From the NCBI GenBank assembly GCA_013115135.1, contig JABANP010000184.1, positions 28,904 through 92,903 of the forward strand: DNA of 64,000 bases. Reading direction: 5' to 3'. Within the stretch, counting starts at the first letter, position 1. Every line of letters begins with the position of its first letter. Positions 20,801 through 30,331 of the stretch are shown here, in pieces. This DNA comes from Perkinsus olseni. Its lineage: Eukaryota; Perkinsozoa; Perkinsida; Perkinsidae. The notes under the pieces are model-generated. The model did not search any database. It was not told the DNA's origin and worked only from the letters and a program-made list of their open reading frames with translations. Made by a program: the position numbers and the translations under genes.

Positions 20801-22837
20801 TCGAACCACAAGAACATCTGTAGTGTAGCTTCCTTCTCCACAATTGAGGGTCACTCGGCGTGCTTCTCGAACTCTCTCCTTCTCACCATTGGCGTATATA
20901 AGGGTCACAGGGGAATCTAGTTGAACAGAGCGAGCATTACCGAGGGCGTTACCAACAGTCGATGATATCAGATGAGCCACACAGCCGCTATCGAGCAGCC
21001 ATTTCATAGGTGTGGTAGTTCCATCACCCGCTACAATCTCAGTACAGATACTAGTCAGACGCTTGCTGCTAGCAGCACCATCAGCACGCTCTAAATTACG
21101 AAGGTCTATTGAAGGGCAGGCGGAAGAGTCATCCGAGTGTCCCAGAATTACCTCGCGTGTCGATTCTCCTTCTACACAATTAACTGCACTAGATTCATCT
21201 ACGTCATCAGCTGGAAGGTTGACACAGTTCTCAACGGAGCTGACCACATTTGCTGGTACTTCGGGACGTTGCTGAGCTTCTGCAGTAACTGGTGGAGTAG
21301 CTGGTTGATCAGTGCCCTCGACCTGTTGTGTAGAGCTCTGAGACTCCTCTACACGACGTCGCTTCCGATTGCTACCATCGGCATTGAATCCACGATCTCG
21401 GCGAGCAAAGACACGGCGACCTAAAACAGCTTTACCATTGACCAACTGCAATGCCTTCTGGGCTTCCGGAGCATTCTCAAATTGTATCAGTCCAATACCG
21501 CGACTCCTCCCACTTGAGGAGTCCCGAAAGACCTTCAAGGAGATGGGCCTTACCCCAGCCACCTTTAGAATTGAGCGAAAGGCGCTCAAGAGGTCGGACT
21601 CGGTAGCAGTATACGATAAGTTGGTCAGGAACAGCCTGTCGGTGTTGGTGGTGGCGTCGGTGGTCGTTGCAGCCACCGGCATCGTAGCGACAGCGTCGTC
21701 GTCGTCGCCGTCACAGACTTGGCTCTCGATAGCATTCACAGTGCTTCGCCCGTGGCGCCTACTTGCACGGCGTAGCAGAACGGCACTATGACGCCTACCG
21801 TACTCGATGAGCTCTTCCAAGGTCGGAGAGTTACCAAACTTGTGTAGGATGTCTTCGCATATATCGTCGGCGAAGCTGGCGAATAGACGATCTGAGATAT
21901 CCTCTCTGGTGAGAGGGAAACCCCGTTGAGCGTCGATTGCCATTCGAGTATAGTCGAACCTCAGATAAAAAGATTCAAAGGTCTCTTTCTTGGTATCCCA
22001 CACGATACGTTCCCATCGGTCAATAAGCAATCTTCTCGAGTCGACCGAGAGGAACCTGTCAGTCAGCTCTTTACGGATATAGAAAGCACGGTGCATAGCT
22101 TTTCGATACCCGCGATAGCCGTCATCCTTCATCTGCTTGTCCACAGTGTTGACAACAATCTCCCTGACCTCGTTCCCAAGACAGCGCTCAAGATAAGCAC
22201 CTTGGAAGAATGCTGGACTCGGGCCATATCCAATATCCCAAGCTGGTGTCCTCTCACATTCCTGAATGAAGGTAAGCACAGACCTCTGGTCTTTCCGACC
22301 GCAATACACTCCACCAGGCGGAAGCGGCGCTTTATCGGAACGCTTCATAGCGTCGTCATACATCTTCTGCAATTCCTTCTCGGACCAACCATTTAGCAAG
22401 GAGTCCGCTTCAAAGAGACTCCCCAGGCCTTCCTCACCTGGGACATCTGGAAGGGAGGTGCGAGGTGGGGAAGGTTGGTGGATGCCTTCCTGTTCGCGAA
22501 TACCATCGGCAGCCACAGCCTGATCGTGCGAGAGCGGGCTCACTGGAACCAATTGTTGATTAGCAACAGATCCTACTGTTTGATGAGAGCGATCCCTAAC
22601 CACATAGTCAACACCGAAATCACTCTGAGCGGCATTGGAAGTCCGAGCAGTATGTCGTCGTGGAGATGCCAAGAAACTCCTAAGGAAGGAGATACAGGAC
22701 ACAGAATGGCGTGGTTGCGAACCAGAACTAGTACCATTCCCAGGCATACTGATATTCATACGTGAAAGCCTCTCAGCAAGCCTCCTAACCTCCTCGTCTC
22801 CGAGGTCGTCAATACGAACCGATGATGTTGATGACAT
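17882..22837 (-). CDS. BEL/Pao-like gag-pol polyprotein with an RRM domain
   Basis: This is a 1651-codon frame starting at a true ATG (MSSTSSVRIDDLGDEEVRRL). The gag-like N-terminal half includes FIQECERTPAWDIGYGPSP and WDTKKETFESFYLRFDYTRM. An RNA-recognition motif lies at about residues 399-480, with RNP2 LFLTNLS and RNP1 RSRGIGLIQF. A protease site, WLLDSGCVAHLI, is near residue 612. Reverse transcriptase has VTVDARGINKF, LPFGLVNSP and YYMDDLLY near residue 986. RNase H follows with VFCDAAGNG, WTIPRLELCSILLGY and WLLTDSQ; the IPRLEL signature is typical of BEL/Pao. Integrase has HDVHGGHPG..CPGCQ, D in YYDVTGPYQ and D in LLVVDQGLL. The frame ends shortly after the likely third catalytic residue; see the out-of-frame tail. 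Confidence 0.93.
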   Translation of the reverse strand: MSSTSSVRIDDLGDEEVRRLAERLSRMNISMPGNGTSSGSQPRHSVSCISFLRSFLASPRRHTARTSNAAQSDFGVDYVVRDRSHQTVGSVANQQLVPVSPLSHDQAVAADGIREQEGIHQPSPPRTSLPDVPGEEGLGSLFEADSLLNGWSEKELQKMYDDAMKRSDKAPLPPGGVYCGRKDQRSVLTFIQECERTPAWDIGYGPSPAFFQGAYLERCLGNEVREIVVNTVDKQMKDDGYRGYRKAMHRAFYIRKELTDRFLSVDSRRLLIDRWERIVWDTKKETFESFYLRFDYTRMAIDAQRGFPLTREDISDRLFASFADDICEDILHKFGNSPTLEELIEYGRRHSAVLLRRASRRHGRSTVNAIESQVCDGDDDDAVATMPVAATTTDATTNTDRLFLTNLSYTATESDLLSAFRSILKVAGVRPISLKVFRDSSSGRSRGIGLIQFENAPEAQKALQLVNGKAVLGRRVFARRDRGFNADGSNRKRRRVEESQSSTQQVEGTDQPATPPVTAEAQQRPEVPANVVSSVENCVNLPADDVDESSAVNCVEGESTREVILGHSDDSSACPSIDLRNLERADGAASSKRLTSICTEIVAGDGTTTPMKWLLDSGCVAHLISSTVGNALGNARSVQLDSPVTLIYANGEKERVREARRVTLNCGEGSYTTDVLVVRGLTVPAILSLHKLARDVGFVSWFLNSEGSETLQLGYKNVLRLSSENARSAQPAFIVGSVGVCDLPDSPFDDLMCTACRPGLPRLRPPDKEEGQILVDHVPASEGNTRARVTLPWLSSERPNSSTSGLGRAAAVARDQATCRKLKDMGGTWYNDFCKEVRNMVDSGYIRPLTADEVDENLPIMAAVTALRPNHKTQPVRVTVDARGINKFLGSGDTRLLRHALRAILLRFRLCPFVGWDDVTRAFLQVLLFSADCKYLNVRVGGRYYRCLVLPFGLVNSPCSLCLVLLDVQETLVLTYGSVAHAFQYYMDDLLYTSWKWSELFVRRQHGREMLKKRASMHCQPSKSVLGRDPVYATENPADAPSECWGEDEETTMMAETSPSKLTEAKLCTQLGYVWERSDDVLSTRPVALNNEDLSTRRHCFHALGQLYDPLGINIEEGARQRLLLSKVAHVTASWDSKDVPCDVTQEIHALFRSSPSPQPRFVDLRQGFAVFCDAAGNGCICADVRGMKDGRRLVARQATLNSKWTIPRLELCSILLGYSLMEEVLGQREAITSEGLSIGPIWLLTDSQLNAWRIKRPSRADARYLPLLERNRMTKLRSGLTALAKETGYPIKVAHIRGRVNPSDAGTRPESGCQMVPMDGLKMQAVLQEATVVTTFSPTPSFSDEDFVDEFDEQKDGNDEDLVVHLVGAVSSLEKGVPDAVSSADLLFEIGVAQEACNDLALLKKKLGSQSVDGYMLKNGVLHRVGSVSLDDANRGSCPTVQAVVPDNRRDLQWRIIRHVHDVHGGHPGRIALTRWAWHRYYWKNVDATVRRFNAQCPGCQARRQAAAKMKQMSSRPPACSAQFGPFAVAYYDVTGPYQVSRSSSDSSQQKLYCFTLCCHASRFIKATVSYDKTGYSGARLLRQMVTEEGPIRLLVVDQGLLVPEVLSLGKELGFLVVSTPPRGEELRAWGERPHRDVHSVLRRSLMGHL

Positions 22838-22887
22838 CGATGACTATCAAGTCCTTCAAAGTCTATGGAGTCGAGATCCCGGTAGAA

Positions 22888-23124
22888 TGTGCAGGTTTTA
22901 TTAAGTGAACAAAACACCCAATATAGACCTGGTAATCGCACTATAGAAGTACGATAGTGGACGAACGTAACAGATCGTTATACAGTAATACAGCAACGAC
23001 TAATACGTCAATGCAACTAGCGCTAGAGAGACAGCAGAACCGTACACAAAGACAACGATAGCACAGTCAAATCTCATCATCTTGCTGTCTTAGCGATTCT
23101 CTGCCTCATGCCGAAACCGGCACA
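22888..23124 (-). repeat. 5' LTR of the BEL/Pao-like element (237 bp)
   Basis: Partner of 17093-17329, with the same length and termini. Directly beyond it on the minus strand (TTCTACCGGGATCTCG) is where the primer-binding site would be; I could not match it to a particular tRNA. Confidence 0.95.
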
Positions 23125-23593
23125 AGAGCTCCTTAGAGTCTCAGATTGAAGCACAGGGGCTGACGTATAGGTCTGATTCCCCACCTGCATCGTTAGAGAT
23201 CAAGGAAAGTGGCCAAATGACTTGGGTGCAAGCTGCTGGCCCTGTTACGAAAATAGAGTGGTTGCGAACAGCATTGCAGCGGGACGTTGCTGCAAGTCGT
23301 TACTTCAAACTCTCTGATGGGACAATAGGATTCTTTTCCGCCGATCAAGCGGTTACGCTAGGAGAGAGCATCACTGTTTTGAAGAGGTGAAGTAGATGAA
23401 TGTCTATTAGAGCCTCCTATTTATTAGGGCGCCGTTCCGATGTTAGGACCTACCCTACAATGTTGGACCGCCAAGAAATCAGGTGAGTATGACCTGTCGT
23501 CGTAGCCTTTTTGCCTGCCGTTGACTGAGGCATTATCATGTTTTTAGGAACGTGGAGCCTCACGGCAACGATGAACCACCTCCACCCAAGTAG
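23125..23593 (+). pseudogene. Family A copy 1, 3' part (displaced by the retrotransposon)
   Basis: This resumes the gene interrupted at 17,092 with SLESQIEAQGLTYRSDSPP, EIKESGQMTWVQAAGPV and FKLSDGTIGFFSADQ, ending at a donor at 23,386 (TTTTGAAGAG|GTGAAG). Two short exons follow at 23447-23482 (TYPTMLDRQEIR) and 23548-23593 (NVEPHGNDEPPPPK, stop). All three exons align with the intact copy at 26,490-27,325. Without the 5' part it cannot make the original secreted protein. Confidence 0.8.
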
Positions 23594-23751
23594 CGACAAA
23601 CGACAGTTTGTTCAGTTCAGTTTGGTTGCGTAGCCTCTTCTGTTGCGGGGGCGTAATTTTTTTAAAAAGTCATGAAGCTTTTGAGTAGCTCACTTGCGCT
23701 TTCGTGTTTTAATTTCCTAGCTCTTCTTTCAGCTACCAATCTACACTTGCG

Positions 23752-24646
23752 ATGGATATCAAGCGGAGCTCATCTGGCATCGAGGACACTGGCGTGGTAA
23801 AGATTTAATATACAATCTGTGCGCTCTTTCCGTCAAATGGGACTCGCGATCGTTCGGACCCCACTTGTCGCATTCTTACTGTCCGATCGAACTCTTCATC
23901 GGTACAAGAAAAGCAGAAATAATCTTGTGTAGTGTGCATGCATCCAGATGGTGTACAATTCGTGATATAGCCCCTAGAGCACCGTGATCATAATATAGTA
24001 ATATGGCACTTTGGATTTTCGGAAGGACTCGTCGTAAGCTGCCCGGAGGTTTTATGATTTACGGTACGAGCCTGACAATCGTTATTACATCTCCCATATT
24101 CAGGATTATCCTCCCGAGTGGTCTTCTTTCTATAACCACGCAATGAACGTCACATTCTGTGAATTCGGCGATGGGAGGTATACCCCAATTGTTGACCACG
24201 GGCGGCTGACAATAGCAGTTAATGACACTACCGTTGCAACAAACCGGGCTTATTGCCCCAGGCTTGGAGACCGACCTGCTTTCCAAATTAGGTAGGAGAT
24301 AATGCGCGATGCATGTTAAAGCCTGTTCTTCCCGTGCAGTTTCTATTCATTCGCCGTTTTTCTCCAATACTTGCCTCGCGGTGTCGAGCAGCGAGTTGCT
24401 CCTACTCGCGTTTTCGATCCATTCACAACGGTAAAGACTTCGAAATTCCGTCATCAGCTAAATAGACTTCACTCGGCTGTCGGTGAGATGGAAACTCCTC
24501 AAAATAGAGTGTTTAACAAACATGATCCTGTCATGAAAGAGTTGATTGAGGGAGTCTGCTCAGCTGTGATCACCTCTATTAAGGAAATATTTACCTTCGA
24601 AGAGGTGTGCCGAGCATACACCTACTTGCTCGACGAAGGTTTTTAG
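23752..24646 (+). CDS. Family B copy 1, unrecognised protein, three exons
   Basis: Exons 23752-23796, 24114-24291 and 24340-24646 join in phase. The product begins MDIKRSSSGIEDTGV|DYPPEWSSFYN, contains CEFGDGRYTP and CPRLGDRPAF, and ends with a helical domain: RVFDPFTTVKTSKFRHQLNR, IEGVCSAVITSIKEIFTFEE, AYTYLLDEGF. Sequence upstream of the ATG could encode a signal peptide through another exon (SSSLALSCFNFLALLS in a nearby frame), so the start is uncertain. Copies at 27,558 and 32,147 share all these segments. No known family is recognised. Confidence 0.6.
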
Positions 24647-25800
24647 CACGAATATCGATATCCCCCTTGAACACATTTTGACTGGCCTTGCATGAGTCGA
24701 TGTGAGTATTCGAGTATTCGTCTTGCTCGAACACGGGCTGTTTGTCATTTATCAGTAAGTGCTCTCACTCTTTCTTCTTTGGTTACTTCGGAGTTGATGT
24801 GCCAAGAAACGCATGATGATGTCCATGATGATGTATTCGTTGTATGCCGCTTTTGAGGAGTTTATGTGTTGCATTCAGTCTCAGGAAGGATGGGGCTGAT
24901 TACCTCGTCCGGAAGCGCTCAACGCTGGTGGTGGGCAAACTCAGAAAGTAGAGGATACCTCTGCAGTGCCATTTCCAGACCGGACATTCCAGCCTCTAGA
25001 TTTCTCGCACTGTCTCTTGCTGGTGCAATCCGAGATCACTCTCAATACTATCCGAATGCGCGGTCTCGTCGGGGTCATCCCTTTGGCAGGATAGGTCATA
25101 TATCAACACAGATCAGAGGTTAAGGGGGATCAACGATTTTTCAGTTTGGCTCTCAATCGAGCCTCAGCTACACCGTTTCACGCAGACGTTTCAAGATACG
25201 AGTATCGTTGCGCATCTTGCGATGCATCGCACACGAATCGTTATCATCCGTTGCGTGGACGTGTGCAGCTGCGAGTTTCACCCCCCAAAGAGGGGCCGAA
25301 TTCTCTCGACGAACTTTCCAGCCTCTCACGGAAACGGTTAGAAACTGACGGTTTCGAGCTGGGTATGTATGCGGATCCTGATTGAGGAATCACAGCTAGT
25401 GATTGGGATCACATAAATCTGACTGAGACGCATGATTAGTGATGCTGATTACTGACCCATGAGCCAAATCATGGCTAAAAGAGGGCAAAGGGCCTCTGTC
25501 AGAGGCAATGGGCACACGCCGAGAACTGCTCGAGCTAGCTAAGTTCTAGTAAGTTACCCTAAATTACGGTATTTATTTCTGTGGTCGTAGGAACGATGCA
25601 GTCTGCATCGATTGGTAGACCATAGCAAGTTTCAGGGTAGGCATACTGTGCTCTGACCAGTAATGCTGAAACTCATAGCAGCAGGCATGCGAAACTTGCT
25701 GGGGATTGATGAGCCCGCGAGATCTGGGCGACGTCAAACCGTCCCAGAGCCTCCAACATAGGTGTGGGCGGAAAGTGTTAAAATTAAAGTCAACTACATG
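24647..25800 (+). other. Family C copy 1 remnant and non-coding sequence
   Basis: From about 24,796 to 25,390 the sequence matches 28,688-29,490 and 32,735-33,130. A conserved stretch contains ATGTGCCAAGAAACGCATG, an acceptor CATTCAGTCTCAG, and a segment readable as RGYLCSAISRPDIPASRF or, in another frame, DTSAVPFPDRTFQPLDF. Frames are interrupted, and which one is translated cannot be decided. Copy 1 also has about 180 bp not present in the third copy. A possible protein end is YHPLRGRVQLRVSPPKEG. I treat it as a decayed or poorly resolved gene. Confidence 0.35.
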
Positions 25801-26489
25801 TAGTCGCTAATAATAGCATAATAATGGCTTACTAATAACTGTTGCTAATAATCAGGTGATGCACACAGTGTAAACCCAAGCGTATCAGTATATCAGTCGG
25901 TACCGCAGTGGTTCACATCGTGAGTTGTGGGGGATTATGTCTTCTTACTCAAACTACAACTATGGAGTCATCCACTAGCGTCGAGCTAAGCTAGGGTTCC
26001 ATGGTTGTGCAGTCGCACAACTAACGCCCGGCCGAGGCGAGCGACGCATCCCTTACCGTCGCGCGGTAATTCAATTTCCCGTATCGCCCTACTCGAAGGT
26101 GCTATCAGCAACGAGAATTTAGTCGTGGAACAGTGCCATTGTCATCGGCATCATGCTACAAGGATGTATTCTCCCTGGTTGGCACCATGCCAACATAGTA
26201 GGAACTGGAGCATTGCTCTCGTGTGGCTGTGCAACTGCCTGACTCTAGTCTTCACCACGGGAGTTGTTTTTTGCCCGCGGCGGGCAGCCCGGCGAATATA
26301 TATTCACCATGACGATGACTGAGGCGCTCGATGGCTGTTAGGCGTGCATCTTAGAGTCTGAACTTGCAGTAGCCATTCGCCTCCTGGGACGGCCTCGTGG
26401 TCATGTCACTGTAAGATTCATCATTGCTACGGAGCGTCTTGCAAGCTTGGTGTATTTAGTTCGCCCCCTTTCCCTCGGCGTCTAAACGA

Positions 26490-27325
26490 ATGTCTTGTCT
26501 TCTGCGAATCTTGGTCATCTCTGGTTTCCTTGCCATACGAATCGATTCCACCGGAGGTTATGAGATTTTCTGCAGAGACGGATTAGTAGGCGTGCTGTCC
26601 ACTACTGAATGCTTTTTGGAGGAGAACAAAGCTGTAACTCGTGCATTCACCTACGAAGTTACAAGCAATGATGACGGCACCTTGCGCACATCTACCCAGG
26701 ACTGCAAGGTGCAGAGGACAGGGCCAGAGATCCAGTTCCCGTCCGGCTGTCCACTCGACCATCTGGCCCACAGGCGCAGACCGAGCTCTTACAACAAGAC
26801 TGGCAATGGTGCCAGAGTTCTCGAGAGAGAATACGATCGGCCGTTTCGCAAAGTGGGGAGGTTAGCGAAGAGCTCCATAGTGTCTCAGAACGAAGCACAG
26901 GGGCAAACGTACACGTCGGATTCCCCACCTGCATCGTTAGAGATCAAGGAAAGTGGCGAAATGACTTGGGTGCAAGCTGCTGGTCCTGTTACGAAAATAG
27001 AATGGTTGAGAACGGCATTGCAGCCAGACATAGCTGCAAGTCGTTACTTCAAACTCTCTGATGGGACCATAGGATTCTTTACCGCCGATCAAGTGGTTAC
27101 GCTAGGAGAGAGCATCACTGTTTTGAAGAGGTGAAGTGCATGAATGTATATCAGAGCTTCTAATTCATCAGCGCGTCACTCTGCTTTTAGGAACTCCCTT
27201 ACAATGCTGAACCACCAAGAAATCAGGTGAGGCCTGTCTCGGCTTTTTGTCGGTCAATGAGGCATAAGCATGTCCTTAGGAACGTGGAGCCGCCTATCAA
27301 CAATGAAGAACCTCCGCCCAAGTAG
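26490..27325 (+). CDS. Family A copy 2, intact secreted protein, three exons
   Basis: Exons 26490-27130, 27191-27226 and 27280-27325 join in phase (AG|G both times) to about 240 aa. A signal peptide (MSCLLRILVISGFLAIRIDS) is followed by GGYEIFCRDGL, CFLEENKAVTRAFTYEV, TQDCKVQRTGPEIQFPSGC, EREYDRPFRKVGRLAK, EMTWVQAAGPVTKIEWLR and FKLSDGTIGFFTADQVV. The proline-rich tail is NVEPPINNEEPPPK. Several cysteines in the N-terminal half suggest disulphide bonds after secretion. The tail exons are conserved in copy 1, which supports the splice model. No known family is recognised. Secretion and rapid duplication fit a surface or effector-like role, but that is inference. Confidence 0.75.
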
Positions 27326-27557
27326 TTATTTTAGTGACACTCATCAGTTTGCGAGCCCTCTTCTGTTACGAGGGCGTACTTCGAACTTCGAGACCTCAAA
27401 AGGGTTAAGATATAATTGCTGTCTTTTTCACAATATGACGTTCCTCGAAGTGTCTCTTCGGAAGTGATCAAATCCTAACTTTCTCAAAAGAGATGACGAT
27501 TATGTGCACCTCATCTGCGCTTTCGTGTTTTTTCTCAGCTATTGGTCTGCAATCGCG

Positions 27558-28562
27558 ATGGAAACCAGGCAGAGCTCATCCAGCATTGAGGACACTGGCG
27601 TGGTAAACGTTGAATATACAATCGGTGCACTCTTCCTGTCAAATGAGATTCAAAATTTCCATTGCAACCAGGAGAGCAGAAAAAAGCTTTCGTAGTGCGT
27701 ATCATACGCACTACGAAAGCTTTTTTATCATACGCAGCGTATGCATCCAGATAATGTAGCATCAGTGGCCGTGATATTGCCCTATAGCAGCGTGACTATA
27801 ATATAGTATGAAAAAGAAGCGGTGAGGGGCCGGGAGGAGGTGGTTCCGAAATCCAAACCCTGTGAGCTTAACTCATTAATATGGTATATATCATACCTTC
27901 GATTGTCGGGAGGATCAGTCGTGAGCTTCTTCCAAACTCAACTTTCATGATTCACGCTATACAACTCGTAGGATACGAGCCTGTATATGCTATATTACGT
28001 CTCGCATCCTCAGGATTATCCTACAGAGTACGGCTCCTTCTATCACGGCAACTCGGAGACCACCTCCTGTAAATTCGGCGAAGCAATCTATGTGGCAGTT
28101 GGCCGCTCTCCGAGGCTCAACATAGAAGTGACTGCCACTACCGTGTCAACAAGTAGCGTTGTTTGCCCCAGGATTGGAGTCCGACCAGCTTTCGAAATGT
28201 TGTAGGAGATACTAAGCGAGGCATGGTGGATTCTGTTCTTCTCCTGCAGTTTCTATCCAGCTGCAGTTAGCCTCCATTACTTGCCCGACGGTCCCATTAA
28301 GAAGCTTGATCGTGTTCATGTTTTTGATCCACTCGCAATGGAGACCTCAAGATTCCGTCATCAGCTTAATAGGCTTCGCTCGGCTCTCCGTTGGGTGGAA
28401 AATCCTAGAGACAAGTTTTTCAAGAATGATCCTGCCATGAAAGGGTCGATTGAGGGGATCTGCTCGGCCGTGCTCACCTCCGTTAAAGAAATATTTACCT
28501 TCGAAGAGTTGTGCCGAGCATATACCAATTTTCTCGAGGAAGATCTGCGGGCCGACACTTGA
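27558..28562 (+). CDS. Family B copy 2, unrecognised protein, three exons
   Basis: Exons 27558-27602, 28014-28201 and 28250-28562 align with copy 1 at 23,752. The product starts METRQSSSSIEDTGV|DYPTEYGSFYHG, includes CKFGEAIYVAVG and CPRIGVRPAFEM, and ends with RHQLNRLRSALRWVEN, IEGICSAVLTSVKEIFTFEE and AYTNFLEEDL. Just upstream, in frame with the ATG, CAFVFFLSYWSAIA could be part of a signal peptide, so translation may begin further upstream. Its first intron carries a 47-bp palindrome absent from copy 1. Confidence 0.6.
27680..27726. repeat. Perfect 47-bp palindrome (23-bp arms, single-base centre)
   Basis: The arms AAAAAAGCTTTCGTAGTGCG+TAT and their exact inverse flank a single C at 27,703. 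It lies in intron 1 of family B copy 2. The matching place in copy 1 (near 23,920) has only short AT-rich sequence and no palindrome, so it arose after the duplication. Confidence 0.97.
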
Positions 28563-29500
28563 ACACATTTTGACCGGCCTTGGATAAGTCGATGTGAATG
28601 AACATTCGTCTTGCTCGAACACAGGCTGTTTTGTCATTTATCAGTTAGTGCTCTCACTCTTTCTTCTTTGGTTACTTCGGAGTTGATGTGCCAAGAAACG
28701 CATGGTGATGTCCATGATGATGCATTTGTTGTATGTCGCTTTTGAGGAGTCCATGTGTTGCATTCAGTCTCAGGAAAGATGGGGCTGATTACCTCGTCTG
28801 GAAGCGCTCTGTGCTGGAGGTGCGCAAAACCGGTAGAGGATACCTCTGCAGTGCCATTTCCAGACCGGAAATTCCAGCCTCTAGATTTCTCGCACTGTCT
28901 CTTGCTGGTGCAATCCGAGATCACTCTCAATACCATCCGATTGCGCGGACTCGTCGCCGACGAGCCGTCGGGGTCATCCGCTTTAGGAGGATTACTAATC
29001 CTGGATTAGTTATATATCAACGCAGATCAAAGGTCAAGGGGGATCAAAAATCTTATAGTTCGGCTCTCAATCGAGCCTCAGCTACACCGATTCACGCAGA
29101 CAGCCGTTTCAAGGTACGAGACTCGGGGCCTATTTCATAGGCGCCCGAAGGATGTAGGTCCCTTAAGGAGAGGGATCTAACCTCAGGAGACTTAATTTAA
29201 GTCACTTAAAGAAGGGGGGGTTGAAGGCGAGGCTGTCCTGCCTTAATAGATCTTTAAAGACCCTTTAGGTGAGGAGCGTTAGTGAAACGCACTTAGCTTC
29301 CTAAAGGTTCTATTTCAAGGAAACTTAAGAAACCTCACTTTAAGGTGCCTAAAAGGCGCGTGGCTACTAAAGGTTGCGTGGGCGCGTGCAGCTGCGAGTT
29401 CCACCCCCGAAGAGGGGCCGAATTCCTTTCGACGAACTTGTCAGCCTTTCGCGGAAACGGTTAGAAACTGGCGGTTTCGAGCTGGAAATTTCGTGGCTGT
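28563..29500 (+). other. Family C copy 2 and an inserted AT/GC-patterned segment
   Basis: A frame from 28,733 to 29,140 reads CVAFSLRKDGADYLVWKRS, RGYLCSAISRPEIPASRF and LALSLAGAIRDHSQYHP; copy 1 has related coding-like sequence. From about 29,125 to 29,370 a segment unique to this copy starts GGGGCCTATTTCATAGGC and contains many short CTTAAG/CTTTAAAG-type repeats before the family sequence resumes at GTGCAGCTGCGAGTT. The insert looks like a small mobile element or hairpin-rich repeat. Whether family C makes a protein is unresolved. Confidence 0.4.
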
Positions 29501-29589
29501 ACGGCCAGGGCTGCTGCTTTTCAATGGAGTTCACTACTAGAGCAAGCTGAGCTCTACAAAATTAACCTATTTCTGTTGTCTTAGTGACG

Positions 29590-30293
29590 ATGCAGACCAC
29601 CCAACTAATTATATACGCTGCAGTTCTCCCAATTCTGCTCAACTCAAAGGTAGGTCTCGGAATGAAATCTAATATGTGCGCTTGCGCTCGGCCTTTGGAG
29701 ATTGAGGAGAATATAGACTCCTCTACAGGGTGTTCCAATTCGATATGCGAAACGCTTGAATAGGTATACTACGTGTTTGAGGCTGAAACGTGAGTATGAC
29801 ATGCAAGAATGTATCCAAAACTAAGTCTTCTGATACTAGCTAATCGATCGGCCGTTTCAGTTACCTGAGGGCGCGCGGAAAAAATTCCCAGCAGAAAGCC
29901 ATGCCAATTCGTTATGCAACTCAGTTCTTGTAACTCGAAAAAGAAACTAACAGCTCTTCCACAGCTGTGGACCAATCGGCCAACGATAAGGTCGCCATTA
30001 TTGGACAGAAGAAAAAGGGAACGAAAACACCACTGATTACACACATGCCAGTGGCACCATATTCACCAGAGACAGCTCACCAGCCGGACTCCCATTCTGA
30101 ACGGCTTTCCGACGGAAAACTCTCCGTCCCAGTAATAGCCGTATACCCCGCTCCCAGGAGCCCTGGAATACCACCAGCCTGGTATGCTGCCAACGCATAC
30201 CATACAAACCACCCTGAACAAGTTGTTTCCAGTTGTTTGAAACAACTGGAAGCTCTTAACCAGACACTCAGGTATCGATTGAACTGTCCTTAA
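29590..30293 (+). CDS. Family D candidate secreted protein (partial model)
   Basis: A signal-peptide exon at 29590-29649 (MQTTQLIIYAAVLPILLNSK, donor GTAGGT) is followed by an open terminal segment ending at 30,293: AIIGQKKKGTKTPLITHMPV, AVYPAPRSPGIPPAW and CLKQLEALNQTLRYRL. The terminal exon probably starts after TTCCACAG at about 29,964. The phases do not match directly, so at least one exon between them is unresolved. Related first exons, all damaged, lie near 25,595, 33,590 and 38,950; the last has lost its ATG. Confidence 0.4.
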
Positions 30294-30331
30294 ACTCGAG
30301 CAAACCATGATTTAGTTATCACGTCTTCCTG

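Larger units (their letters stand above)
17093..23124 (-). mobile_element. BEL/Pao-like LTR retrotransposon, 6.0 kb, with RRM-containing polyprotein
   Basis: Two 237-bp LTRs (17093-17329 and 22888-23124) share a TG..CA structure: TGTGCAGGTTTTATTAAG at one end and CCGAAACCGGCACA at the other. They differ at roughly 12-15 positions, so the insertion is not very recent. The target site AGAG is duplicated (17089-17092 and 23125-23128). The paralogue at about 26,870 has a single GAAGAGCTCC at the same place, showing the pre-insertion state. One large gag-pol frame and an integrase C-terminal frame lie between the LTRs on the minus strand. Confidence 0.95.
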
